From Hepsetus odoe (taxonomy: Eukaryota; Chordata; Actinopteri; Characiformes; Hepsetidae): a DNA stretch of 64,000 nucleotides. A program made the translations under genes and the position numbers. The notes beneath the pieces are model-generated. The model did no database searches. It saw nothing but the letters and a program-made list of their open reading frames with translations, and was not told the DNA's origin. Shown one piece after another: positions 11,472-22,265 of this stretch (position 1 is the stretch's first letter; every line of letters starts with the position of its first letter). The stretch is from assembly GCA_017165825.1 (NCBI GenBank), contig CM029369.1:1842862-1906861 (forward strand). Reading direction: 5' to 3'.

Positions 11472-11591
11472 CTGGGACTGCTTCAGCTGTGGATCCTCAG
11501 TGAGTCCTGCCAGGTGGACTGTCCAGTTAGCTGTGTCCTTTCGAACTGGTCCCACCCCGGACCAGGGTGCTCCCACAGCTGTGGAAACCAG
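11472..11591 (+). CDS. thsd7b: thsd7b exon C (TSP1 boundary), phase problem
   Basis: Acceptor gttctttcag. Encodes LGLLQLWILSESCQVDCPVS, then CVLSNWS and CSHSCG, ending one TSP1 repeat and starting the next. The strongest donor, cag|gtagga, leaves phase 0, but exon D needs phase 1 and a stop codon would follow at once. Either one base is missing near the end of the exon (the aaa run at 11,585-11,587 is the natural suspect), or a donor 19 bases further on (ggtg|gtaata, exon end 11,610) is used. The second option restores the frame and adds six residues. The usual second tryptophan of the WSxW motif is also absent. Confidence 0.8.
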
Positions 11592-11689
11592 GTAGGATCT
11601 CAAATTGGTGGTAATAACCTGCATCCGAAGACCCAACACCGCTGGGGTTGTGGGGAATTGAAGCTTAAATGGACAGTTCTGGAAGAGAC

Positions 11690-11960
11690 TCAGGGCGACA
11701 CGGTGATACAGGTGTGGAGTGGACATGTTGTCTGTCTGGGTGAGTTTCCTCCAGGAACTCTGGTTTCCTCCACCATCCAAAGATTTGCACATCAGGTGGA
11801 CTGGAGATGATAAATTGTCCCCGGTGTGAGTGTCCTTGTCTGTGTGTCTGTCCTGTAATGAACTGGTGACCTGTCCAGGGTGTGTCCCCACCAGCTACCC
11901 AGGGGGCCTGGGGATGAACTCCAGCACCACGGAGGACTAATCAGGACAAGCAGCTTATAA
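11690..11960 (+). mobile_element. SINE-D, diverged
   Basis: Has tttcctccaggaactctggt, catccaaagatttgcacatc and tggagatgataaattgtccc, then the tail tgacctgtccagggtgtgtc. The tRNA-like head is decayed. Directly downstream of exon C. Confidence 0.75.
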
Positions 11961-12369
11961 ACTGGTGAAAGTGTGAATGGAAGAGACCCTCGATTTTTCG
12001 GAGAGTGCCCAAATGTATTTAATGGCCCAAAAATAAATCTTAAAGGAGATAAGTAATCTAAATAAAAATGAACCGAATAAAGAATGAGTGAAGTTTGGGC
12101 CTCTGGGAACCGTTGCCACCTTTGGTATGACAGGCCCAAAAATAAGGTCTGAAGACAGGACATCCCAGGTGACACAGGAAGATCAGCCCAGGAACTAAAA
12201 CTCTTTTCTGTGTATCTGTGCTTTAAGATGGGATCAGCTGTAAGGTCACCATCTGACGACTCTTCCCCGTAAATGTTATTTTGTGAAGCAATGCCACACT
12301 GTGAACCACTGTCACTGTTCCCATGGCAACCAAATGTTGCCTGAACAGCCTATGAAGGAGTTTCCCAGA
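11961..12369. other. Intronic, no gene seen
   Basis: No coding signal or recognised repeat. Confidence 0.35.
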
Positions 12370-12373
12370 TATT

Positions 12374-12417
<44 letters not shown>

Positions 12418-12750
12418 GTTAATTTTGTATTTGTTTATATATTAAAACAATTTATGATTTTTGATTTTATATTATTTAAGGATTTCTATAGTAAAAAAAG
12501 AAAAAAAACATTTAAATCCTGTTTCTTCTGTTTTGAAGTGCACAGACTATTTCTCTCACACATACACAAAAACACACACATACACACACACGCACACACA
12601 AAAACAGACATACGCACACATAAGCTTCATAAACACACACACACACATACACACACGTGCACACACATACACACACACACACAGTGTGGAGAGACAGAAG
12701 ACCGAGTGAGAGAGAAGACAGACAGACAGACAGAGAAAAGAGACAGTGAG

Positions 12751-12798
<48 letters not shown>

Positions 12799-12921
12799 GA
12801 GAGACAGAGTGAGAGAGGGAGAGAGAGAGAGAGAGAGAGAGACAAGGAGTAAAAACATTTATAAAATCACATGAACAGAATTCTCTCTTTCTCACAATCT
12901 GACTTTCACCTTTTCTCTGTC

Positions 12922-13005
<84 letters not shown>
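12370..13005. repeat. Cluster of five microsatellites
   Basis: In 640 bases there are (ta)n at 12,372-12,412, (ca)n-rich at 12,553-12,682, (gaca)n and (ga)n at 12,715-12,842, and (tc)n at 12,926-13,004. The (ga) and (tc) runs are inverted relative to each other and about 85 bases apart, so a long hairpin is possible. Long apparent open frames on both strands here are low-complexity artefacts. Confidence 0.95.
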
Positions 13006-13007
<2 letters not shown>

Positions 13008-13194
13008 CCCTTTCTTTTTCTTTCATCTTTTTATACTGAGGAGTGTGTGTTGGTGTTGAGGTGTGTGTGCTGACATTGAGGAGTGTCTGGTTTTGAAGAG
13101 TGTGTTTTAATTTTTGGTTTGGAGTGCAGTAAAGGACAGAAGAAAAATACCAGTTATTGAATTTTAAGATTGGGGTGGCTATGTGAGTCATCCA

Positions 13195-14040
13195 GTCTGT
13201 GGTCGGACTGGGTTGGGCCGGTGATGGCGAGACAGGGTTGGAAATGATGGCGGAACGAGGTTGGAGCTGGTGATGGCGAGACGGGGTTGGGCGGTGATGG
13301 CGAGACAGGGTTGGAGGCGGTGATGGCAGGACAGGGTTGGGCAGTGATGGCAGGATGGGGTTGGGGCGGTGATGGCGGGGACTGGGTTGGGCCGGTGATG
13401 GCGGGACTGGAGTCGGGCGGTGATAGGCGGGACACCAGGTTGGGCGGTGATGGCGGGACTGGGTTGCGGAGAAAGCGGTGATGGCAGGATGGGGTTGGGA
13501 GGCGGTGATGGCAGGACACAGGTTGGAGCGGTGATGGCGGGACTGGGTTGGAGCGGTGATGGCGGGATGGGGTTGGAGTGGTAATGGCGGGACGGGGTTA
13601 GAGCGGTGATGGCGGGATGGGGTTGGAGCGGTGATGGCGGGACTGGGTTGGAGCGGTGATGGCGGGACAGGGTTGGAGCGGTGATGGCGGGATGGGGTTG
13701 GAGCGGTGATGGCGGGACTGGGTTAGAGCGGTGATGGCGGGACGGGGTTGGAGCGGTGATGGCGGGACTGGGTTGGAGCGGTGATGGCGGGATGGGGTTG
13801 GAGCGGTGATGGCGGGACAGGGTTGGAGCGGTGATGGCGGGATGGGGTTGGGCGGTGATGGCGGGACGGGGTTGGAGCGGTGATGGCGGGACTGGGTTGG
13901 AGCGGTGATGGCGGGATGGGGTTGGAGCGGTGATGGCGGGACAGGGTTGGAGCGGTGATGGCGGGACGGGGTTAGAGCGGTGATGGCGGGACGGGGTTAG
14001 AGCGGTGATGGCGGGACGGGGTTGGAGCGGTGATGGTGGA
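13195..14040. repeat. GC-rich 25-bp minisatellite, over 30 copies
   Basis: About 33 head-to-tail copies of a unit near gagcggtgatggcgggacgg followed by ggttg. The central and right parts are nearly perfect and differ mainly at one site (gatgg, gactgg, gacagg or gacggg variants). The left part, 13,195-13,520, is more variable in unit length. It sits in the intron between exons C and D. Confidence 0.95.
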
Positions 14041-14084
14041 AGTGATGCTGTAAGGAAGCCTTGTGATCACTGTGTGATGGAAAT

Positions 14085-14123
<39 letters not shown>

Positions 14124-14160
14124 CTCTGATCTCTGTCTCTGTCTATCGCTCTCTCTCTCT
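14085..14160. repeat. (tc)n microsatellite
   Basis: Interrupted (tc)n run, 46 bases after the end of the minisatellite. Confidence 0.9.
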
Positions 14161-14714
14161 GATCTTCTGTTTCAATAAATGATGCTGCTTGGGGCGGCTG
14201 AAGGAGGAGTGCAGACCAGGACCGTATTGACAAGCTCATTCGTTTGTCTCTCTCCATTTATCTGCTTCTGTTTGGCCTTCCTCCATATTTCTCCTCGTCT
14301 TTGGAGTGGTTTCAAGCATGAAGAAATCAAGAACAATCTGCTCTGGAGTTTAAGGAGTTCAAATTATGGTATAAACATTTCACTGTTCCACTCACCCCTG
14401 AGTCCATACACTCTATTTATGTCCTTTTGGTCTTTAAAAAGGACATTTATTGACGTTCATTTGTCAGCAGGTTCTCATTCACACCACCCTTTCTCCCCAG
14501 AGCTGGGTCTTCCTCAGTATCTCCTGATTATTACGCTCAATAATGAGTGTCCTCATGCCTCCACTTCTCTTAAATATCCAGAAATAACAGACATTATTTA
14601 TAAACCAGTTCAGAAAAGTGCTCCAGCACAAGACAGAAGACAAAATGAGTGCACTCTGTCCACTCCCAAGACATTTCCATCACATATGGAAGGTTCTGAT
14701 GTTCTACTGCTTAG
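14161..14714. other. Intronic, no gene seen
   Basis: A long open frame on the + strand (14,179-14,730) has no recognisable domain and no supporting splice context, so I regard it as chance. Confidence 0.4.
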
Positions 14715-14850
14715 TCATTCAAAATCATAAGGTCGTGGGTTTGAGACCAGTAGGTTGCCCTGAGATAACATTGAACAAGGAGCAAGGTACCTTCCCCATC
14801 ACTGCTCCCCAGGCGCTGGATAGGGCTGTCCCCTACTGCACCTTCAATTC
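14715..14850 (+). mobile_element. SINE-A fragment
   Basis: Partial SINE-A (gtcgtgggtttgagaccagt, gttgccctgagataacattg, ccccatcactgctccccagg). The 3' tail is missing. Confidence 0.7.
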
Positions 14851-14968
14851 ATGTTTAGATTTAGAGCTTTTTTTCAGCACTAGTCTCTCCTGTGGTGTCT
14901 TCTTCATACTTCTTGGTTGACGTTTCTCTCACAGTCACTGTGATACTCTCCTGTATTTTCTCCTCCAG

Positions 14969-15114
14969 GTATGATGTCACGCTCCCGCCGAGTCCTGCAG
15001 GAGGCTCATGATGAGGGCCGGCCGTGTCCCTCCCAACTGTCCCAGACTGAACCGTGTCCCGTTAGGCCCTGCTACAGCTGGCTGCTCGGAGGCTGGTCAC
15101 CCTGCCAAGTCAAG
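14969..15114 (+). CDS. thsd7b: thsd7b exon D (TSP1)
   Basis: Acceptor ttctcctccag, donor aag|gtaaca. The first two bases complete a codon begun in exon C, so a phase 1 entry is required. Encodes MMSRSRRVLQEAHDEGRPCP, QTEPCPVRPC and WLLGGWSPCQVK, which end one TSP1 repeat and open the next. Exit is phase 0, in agreement with exon E. Confidence 0.9.
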
Positions 15115-15134
15115 GTAACATCCGTCTTTCATAA

Positions 15135-15412
15135 AATCCAAGGGTGTCTGAAAGGGTTTCCAATCACTCGGTGTTCAGCATCTGGCAGTAAACAAATCAC
15201 ATGATCATCTGGAATCATCTGCGCATGTTTCTTCACTGCTTCATGTCTTCGGTTCAGACGTAGATCACTGTGTGGATTAACCAACACAAAACAATCTAAC
15301 TGCTCAGGTACAGAGACTGGAACTGAAAATGAGAGACAACAACACTGTCCTTCAGGAAGATCTGGAGAACCGCTCAGGTACAGAGACTGGACTGAAAATG
15401 AGAGACAACAAC
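15135..15412 (-). mobile_element. Element E fragment
   Basis: Reverse complement of the 34,225 copy. Shares gtacagagactggactgaaa, gttggttaatccacac-type and gaaaccctttatct-type segments. The segment around aggtacagagactgg occurs twice, at 15,306 and 15,375. Confidence 0.7.
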
Positions 15413-15414
15413 AC

Positions 15415-15755
15415 TGATTGAGCTGATCCTGTTTAGGCTTCGGGTATAGCGGATCATCCATCTCCATGTCTTCCTGTCCTCTGCATCTTCCATCTTCACA
15501 CCAAGCACCTGCATGTCCTCTCTCACCATGTCCATTAACCTCCTCCTGTCCTTCCTCTTCTTCAACATCATTCTCCTGATATACTCCTCGTCTCTCCTCT
15601 GGACATGTCCAAACCATCACAGTCTTGCCTATTTCACTTTGTCCCCAAACTGTCCAGCCGGAGCTGTCCCTCTAATATACCCATTTCTAAACCTGTCCAT
15701 CCTCGTCCCTCCCAACATAAATCTCAACATCTTTAACTCTGACACATAAAGTTGG
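15415..15755 (-). mobile_element. LINE-R 3' coding fragment, reverse
   Basis: On the minus strand it reads as the C-terminal part of the LINE-R protein (LMDMVREDMQVLGVKMEDAE), with frame breaks. Inserted or rearranged next to the element E fragment, in the intron after exon D. Confidence 0.8.
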
Positions 15756-16709
15756 GAGAAGATGCTGACGGTAAAGAATCTGCAATGGACCCTCCAAATA
15801 AAGTGCTCCCCATTCGATTTATTGGACTGCGTCCTCTTTTTTTTGGTCCTGATAAAAGAGTGCTGTTTACTCCTCTCTCTGCGCTTGACCCTGGCTACAT
15901 AGAGGGATCGGTGTGATATTAACCGCATTTCACCTCCAGGTTGGAGTGTCTTGGGTGGCGGCCACCCGGCCCGGACACCATGCAGGAGGAGTTTAATTGA
16001 ATTTTGAAAAGGTGCTTTGTGGGTGAGAGGGGGACTTTGTGTCATTGAGACGTGAGCTAACTGCTGACGAGGTCCATGTTTGGGAACTGCAGTCTCACGG
16101 TTAGAAAAGAAGCACTCAGATTTCCATCTCTCTCGCCCCTCCTTTCAGCTTTCTCCTAGGCTGGATTTTAATTGAATGTCTTGGGGTCCTCTGGACGTCC
16201 TCACAGTTGTGCTTGCTTTCAAATTCAGCTCTTTTTTGCCATCTGCACTAAAGAAACTCGCCACACATTTCGGTGCAGCTTCATAACCTCCCTCCTCTGC
16301 CCTTCGTCGCTTTTGTTTTCCTGATTTGTGTTCCTGTTTCATGTCTGAGCATTATTACTCAGGAGCACCTTTGATGAATAAATCAGTGCTTTTATCTTGT
16401 ATCGTCTAAGCATTAGCGATGAGGGCCTGAAGAAATCCTTACATAATGCATAATTCAAGTCTCCGTGCCAACTTCATCACTTCTGCTGCCTGTAAACAGT
16501 AAACAGTGTGACTGGTTTCCTTGTGAAATGAAAGGTGCATTCAATATAAATTGCAAGGGCATCACCTGCAACATTCACGGAGGAAAAGAGATGAACCACA
16601 AGCTTTTCCTTCTGATGGAGGAACCTGTAGGTTTAGAGAAGGAATTATGACAGCGGCAGCCTCAAGATGAGGGGAAATAAAAAACTGAAATCAACAACCT
16701 CGATGGGTG
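15756..16709. other. Intronic, no gene seen
   Basis: Mostly non-repetitive sequence (especially 15,800-16,460) with no exon. Could include conserved noncoding DNA, but not shown. Confidence 0.4.
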
Positions 16710-17000
16710 GGGCTGCATATTGGTGCAGTGGGTGGCACAGTCGCCCCACAGCAAGAAGGTCCTGAGTTCGAATCCCAGGTAAGATGGTCCAGGTGTTTCT
16801 GTGTTGAGTGGCCATGTTCTCCCCGTGTGTTTCCTCCAAGAGCTCCGGTTTCCTCCCACCATCCAAAGACCTGCATGTGGACTGGAGATGCTAAATTGTC
16901 CCCTCGGTGTGAGTGTGTTTGTCCCTGTGTCTGTCTGGTGATGGATTGGTGTCCCCACCCTGTGAGAGCTGGGATAGATTTCAGCACCACCAACGAGTGG
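16710..17000 (+). mobile_element. SINE-D, near full length
   Basis: Head ttggtgcagtgggtggcaca and agttcgaatcccaggtaaga (B box), body tccggtttcctcccaccatc and ggagatgctaaattgtcccc, tail with gtgagagctgggatagattt. Confidence 0.85.
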
Positions 17001-17464
17001 CTCAGAAAATGTGTGAGTGAGGGTAAGAACCTTGATGGATTCTTGGTTAAGTTCCCAGTTGTCTATTAGCAGCTGATGAAGCGTGTACTTTTAGTCTAGA
17101 AAGAAAAGAAAAATGAGTAAAAATCAGTTTTCTTTTCTGCCAAATCTGAGAGTTTTGACAGAGATTACCCCTCTATGAGACATGCTGGAGAATTTGAAGT
17201 TCAAAAGTCGTTCTTAATCAAGTCACACAGAGAATCACAGCAAGGAGATCCAGATTTGTGGGAAACAGACAAAAGAACAGAGGTCCCACATCCTCCCTGA
17301 TTCTATGAACCATTTATGGAATCATGTAATTCAGCTTTAAAACATAATTTATCAATAAATAAATAAAAGCACTCACCGGGACAGAACCCGGGGCGTCCTG
17401 TCCGGGGATAGAACCCAGGAGCTTCATGCTGTGAGGCCACCTTTCTACTCCTAAACAAAACCCC
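17001..17464. other. Intronic, no gene seen
   Basis: No exon. 17,375-17,440 has two copies of a gggacagaaccc-like motif that resembles a decayed tRNA-like head. Confidence 0.35.
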
Positions 17465-17767
17465 ACACTCATTTTCTGTCAGGGGTTTTCCATCTGGAGT
17501 CTACCCCAGCTCTCACATGACTAGGTGGGGACACACCCTGCAATGCACCCTGTGTAGGACAGACACACAGACAAACAAGCATTCACGTCTAGGGGTCAAG
17601 TCAGCATTTCCAGTCCAGGTCTTTGGATGGTGGGAGGAAACTGAAGTTCCTGGAAAAAAACACACACAAATGCAGGAAGAACTAGCCCAGAAAGGACCTG
17701 GATCATCTGGGATTCGAACTCAGGACCTTCTCATTGAGGCGACAGCAACACCCACTGCACCACCCGG
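17465..17767 (-). mobile_element. SINE-D, near full length, reverse
   Basis: Reverse orientation: tail gtggggacacaccctgcaat, body gtctttggatggtgggagga, head gggattcgaactcaggacct and actgcaccaccc. It forms an inverted pair with 16,710-17,000. Confidence 0.8.
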
Positions 17768-18524
17768 TATAAATGAAAATGCTAGCTAAAGTTAAATCTG
17801 CACTAGACTAAAAAAAATTAGTGAGGAATTAGCATCAACGTGGTTAATGCTACACGATCAAGAAGAATATAAAACTGATCAGACATGAACTACTCACTGC
17901 ATATCGATTAGAACATGTCCTCCAGTACAGGGGTCTCAATCACAGTCGCATCAAGATTTGCAGCTTCTAGAACTCAGATGCATACAAAGCTTCAGACCCT
18001 TAAAGAGAAAGAAAAGACACATTGTGAAGATAAACCTTTCATGGAAAAACAACCAGGGCCCCAAAGGTGTCAGTAAACCAATCAAAATCCAGGGAATCAG
18101 AGTGTGATAAAGACTCTTAACCTTTAAGTGTTTTTTCCCGAAGCTCTCAGGATCAAAAACACATCAAATAATCCTAACATACAAAAAAAAACTTCAGATT
18201 GATGTACAGAAGGAAGGACTACATGCAGCAAAGGAAGTGCTTAAAGGAAAAAAGCCAAACAATAGGGAACTATCACACCACAGCCCGTTCACCAACATCC
18301 CCCATTCCCTCACCACAACACTCCCAGGAAAACCTCCCAGTACATGCTTTCAGGGTGAATGGACTGTCTTAAAAAGAATAAACTTTTCTTTTAAAGAATT
18401 AAGAGTTCAAACTTTCACCTGAAATCAGACCGGAGCTACTTTCACACTGTTTCACAAACTACTTCCCCTCATTTCTTCATATTCTTCTTCCACACTTTCT
18501 TGTATGTTTAATATACTGTTGAGG
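17768..18524. other. Intronic, no gene seen
   Basis: AT-rich, no recognised exon or repeat. Confidence 0.4.
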
Positions 18525-18977
18525 AACAGTTCTCCAGATCTTCCTGAAGGACAGTGTTGTTGTCTCTCATGTTCAGTCCAGTCTCTGTACCTGAGCAGTT
18601 TGATAGTTCTGTGTTGGTTAATCCACACAGTGATCTACATCTGAACCTTCAAGTAGAACAAAGAGTCTAACTTAAGACATGAAGCAGTGAAGGAACAGCA
18701 GATGATTCCAGAAGATCAGGTGATTCGTTGATTGTTGATTCTGAAAGCTGAGTTGTTGGAAACCCTTTATCTAGATTCTAGAACCTTGTATCTTCAGGCA
18801 CTTTGCATCCTGGAGCACTAAAACATTGCTACACATTTCTTTTATTTCAATATGAAAACGACAAGAGTTGGACAAGCAGAAGGAAGATGTTTTGGACCAA
18901 CAAAATGATTCCCAAACCAAATATAAAGAAACGAGGGGATCAAGACTATTGCACAGCACTACATATTCCGTATGTAG
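18525..18977 (+). mobile_element. Element E, 3' half
   Basis: Shares long stretches with 34,225-34,680: cagttctccagatcttcctg, gagcagtttgatagttctgt, ttggttaatccacacagtga and tggaaaccctttatctagat. It ends in caagactattgcacagcact, a Tc1-like terminal motif. No transposase is encoded. Confidence 0.75.
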
Positions 18978-19839
18978 CCTTGTGATCAGATGAAACACAC
19001 TAACAAGAGGCTGGTCCCCTGAAACTAGCATCGTGTAGCACCCTAGAGGGTGCCAACTGGTCCATGCCCAGGTCATTAGCTCTGCCAGCCACCCCAGAGG
19101 GCAACAACAGGCATCTGCTTGGTTCACTTCTGTTGCTGAGAGTGAGCGGGTGGAGCTCAGTTCAGTAAAGAAGCCCCCAGGCTTCTTGTTATATAACCTA
19201 GTCTCCTGTCCATGCTGGACATTCATCTCTCTGTCGCTTTGCAGTGGGAAGGTGGCTGTAGGGCAGAGTGGCAAGCTCTTTCTTTCTTCCTCATTGGGTT
19301 CAAAAAAGCTGACACTGATGTGAAGAGGCAGCACAGGCACCTTCAAAAGGACAGCCAAGCTGAAAAACAGGTAGAGAGCTCGCTGACAGCAAAGCAGGCA
19401 AAGGAGGAGGGGACTGGGCTGAGAATCTCGTTGGGGAAATGTTTGTAGAGCTAAAAAGCTTGTGATCTGTGGAAAAGTGACCTGTATTTAGAACTGAAAA
19501 GCCTGAAGATGGGTGAAGGGTCTAGTTAGCCCAGAGCACTGAATTTTGACCTGAAAGCACAAGACTAGCACAGTACATGCTATTGTGTCTTAGAAATGTG
19601 AACCATGAAGGAACTGTGACCAAAAAAATGGACCAAAGCTTGTAATGTAAGCATGTAACTCCTGGTTAACATGAATATGAGTTCTAGAGCCCTATGGAGC
19701 TGTTAGAAATCCAAGGAGAAATCTATAGATGTGGGAAGGTCTCAGATTGTCCTGAAGTAGAGAATGGCTCTTAATAACACACTACCTGGCCGAAAAGTTC
19801 ATCACTTGGATTTACCCAAGTGAAAACCTTTCATTAAAG
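18978..19839. other. Intronic, no gene seen
   Basis: An open frame of 195 codons on the minus strand (18,771-19,358) overlaps the end of element E and has no known domain. Considered chance. Confidence 0.4.
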
Positions 19840-20236
19840 TGAAAGAGAATATTTGTGATTGTGAAATACAGCCACTTTCTGCCACTTGTCCCAAATGGGG
19901 TCGTGCTGGTGTCCAACCCAGTGCACACAGGGCGAGGACAGGGGACGCACCCTGGACAGGTCACCAGCCCATCGCATGGAGGAGCGGGACGGGGACGGCA
20001 CCTTGCTCAAGGGTACCTCAGGGCAACCCATTGGGAAGGGGTTCGAACCCCCGATCCTCCGCCCAACACCCTAACCACTAGGACACTACTGCCCTTGTGA
20101 AATACAATCGCAATGAAATGCAACCTTTGCTTTCCACCCACACACACCGTCCAGTATTCTGCAACCATGTCCAGCATGCAGGGAGCAGGAATGGGGATGA
20201 TACCTTGCTCAAGGGTACCTCAGGGCAACCTGCTTA
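19840..20236 (-). mobile_element. SINE-B nested in SINE-A, exact TSD
   Basis: A reverse-oriented SINE-A (19,840-19,870 plus 20,095-20,236) is split by a reverse-oriented SINE-B (19,871-20,094). The 12-base direct repeat ttgtgaaataca at 19,859-19,870 and 20,095-20,106 is an exact target-site duplication, so SINE-B inserted by retrotransposition after SINE-A. Confidence 0.9.
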
Positions 20237-20414
20237 TCTGGGATAAGTACTGCAGAAATTAATTTTCCGGTTTCGAATTTTAGTGGGTCAAGAGACATGG
20301 GACATTCTTTATACTCAGATTGGCCACCAAGGAGTCCAGACCTTAACTTTTTTGAGAATGCTGGAGAAAACTTCAACTGCCAGTGGTCGGACTCTCCAAT
20401 CACCAATACAAGAA

Positions 20415-20545
20415 CAGGGCAGTGATGGAGCAGTGTTTAGGAAGTAGGCCCTAGGATCAAAAGGTCATTAGGTTGCCCTGAGGTACCCTTGAGCAAGGTA
20501 CTATCCTGCTCACTGGGCACTGGATGTAGCTGATAAAATGTCATG
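20415..20545 (+). mobile_element. SINE-A fragment
   Basis: Head gcagtgtttaggaagtaggc, middle aggttgccctgaggtaccct and gagcaaggtac, no tail. Diverged. Confidence 0.7.
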
Positions 20546-20827
20546 ATGCACCACAAGTACATCTTATTGTTTTTGTTCTCAGCCAAAGTCCCAGACATTT
20601 TCCTTGCTCCAGAGGTACTGGAACCAGCACTATGATCAATGGTACTGTTTCTCTTTAGCTGTTTCAGACCTCAGAAAGATCTGAAATATACACCTCAGTA
20701 ACTTAGGACTCCACTTGGTTCAGTCAGACTTTGGAAGTGTATTGGTGTTTACACATGTGCGAAGGGTTTCCAGGCCAAGTGTTGACTGTATCAGAATTGT
20801 GGACTGATATTGTCTGGTTTGCTTCAG

Positions 20828-21023
20828 GGTGCCGAATGTGGTGAAGGTGTTAGAGAGAGGAACCTGTCATGTGTGGTTCACTGGGGTCAGTGGCCCGATT
20901 CGTCCGGACCAAGACCCGACAGCCCTGGTCCAATTAATGTAGTGGAGGAGGAGAAGTGCGGCGAGCGCCTCAGGAGAGAGAGTGAGCAGGAACTGCAGCA
21001 GCCGTGTTTCGTCCCCTGTCCTG
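20828..21023 (+). CDS. thsd7b: thsd7b exon E (TSP1)
   Basis: Acceptor tttgcttcag, donor cctg|gtaagt. Phase 0 in, phase 1 out. Encodes GAECGEGVRERNLSCVV, a spacer rich in P, S and D, EKCGERLRRES and PCFVPCPG. The CGEGxRxRxxSCVV segment closes the repeat begun by WSPC in exon D. The spacer is where family members vary. Confidence 0.92.
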
Positions 21024-21059
21024 GTAAGTTTTTGGTCAACTGTGCACTACTGCTGCTAT

Positions 21060-22265
21060 AAAAACAATCCTACATGCCCAGGTTCACATGCCCAGGTAGG
21101 TAATGTTTCCTACCTGCTCAGGTGTGCGAATACCACTCTGTGAATCTTTGTTCCCACCCAGTTGTGCTTAAACACCTGCCTGAACCCTCTTACCTGGCCA
21201 GGTGTTTGTGCACCACTGCTTGTCCCTTCTTACCAGCCTATGTGTGCTAACATCTACTTCCTGTTTCATCTTACCTGTCCAGGTGGCATAGGTGCACTTT
21301 TGCCATTGCCTGGCTACCTTGATCATAATACTACTGTCCGTTCACATTTGACTGGTGATTTTAACTCAGTCCAGGTAGATATTGCCCATTCCTTTCCACC
21401 TGCAAATGAAGGTACTTCCAAAACTTACTCAAGTATACTGATGCTATAGTCACACTTCCACCAAACCGCTTCCTACCTGCCTAACCATCCATTATACCAA
21501 TCCACATATACTAATGTTACCTTCCATTTGCGTCCTACCTGCCCAGGTACATTAATGTCCAACTCTTCCAACCTACTCAATTACACCAACTCTACTATCA
21601 AGTACATTTCTACCTGCATGGCAACACTTGCAGTTTTGTCAAATCCATCCTACTCACCTGGGTCCATGAGCAGTTCTGACCCCTTCCTACCTGGCTGGGT
21701 TCACTAGCAAATCCGGCAAACCCTTCCTACCTGTCCTGGCCCATTACAAGTTCTGCAAAACCCTTCCTATCTGTACATTATCTGTACACAGAGTACATTA
21801 GCAGTTCTGTCAAACCCTTCCTACAAGCATGGGTCCATGAACAGTTCTGCTTGACCTTTCCTGCCTGCCTGGGTGCATTAACAACTGGGCCAAACCCTCC
21901 CTACGTGCCTGGGCAAGGTGACTAGCAGTTCTTAACTGCCTGGGTACTCGAGCAGTTCTGCAAAACCCTTCCTATCTGCCTGGTTCAGCTAGCAGTTCTG
22001 CACTTCCCAACACTAACAGTTCTGCATTACCCAACACTAACAGTTCTGCATTACTCAACACTAACAGTTCTGCATTACCCAACAAAAGCAGTTTTGCATT
22101 AACAAACACTAGCAGTTTTGCATTATCTAACAAAAGCAATTTTGCATTACCCAACACTAGCAGTTCTGCACTACCCAACACTAGCAGTTCTGCATTACCC
22201 AACTACTGTCAAACCCTTCCATTCCTGCCTGGGTCCACTAGCAGTTCTACAACCCCCCCGTTCCT
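21060..22265. repeat. Degenerate minisatellites after exon E
   Basis: Many imperfect units of roughly 40-60 bases with aacccttcctacctgcctgg and gtccactagcagttctg. They turn into a more regular 24-base array (cactaacagttctgcattac ccaa) at 21,990-22,205. Several units contain cctgcccaggt, which resembles splice acceptor and donor sites back to back. It starts 37 bases after the exon E donor. Confidence 0.9.

Noticed and set aside
12283..12895. Open frames of 100-189 codons on both strands
   Set aside because: Low-complexity translation of (ca), (ga) and (gaca) repeats; no domain and no splice logic.
13154..13519. Proline- and serine-rich frame of 121 codons on the minus strand
   Set aside because: Translation of the 25-bp minisatellite, which has no independent coding evidence.
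14179..14730. 183-codon open frame
   Set aside because: No recognisable domain, no exon borders in agreement, inside a thsd7b intron between a minisatellite and a SINE.
18771..19358. 195-codon minus-strand frame
   Set aside because: Overlaps an element E copy and resembles no known family.
19862..20094. tRNA gene suggested by A- and B-box-like motifs
   Set aside because: The motifs are the tRNA-like heads of SINEs, repeated many times in the window, and do not fold as a complete tRNA. The same holds for the other SINE heads.
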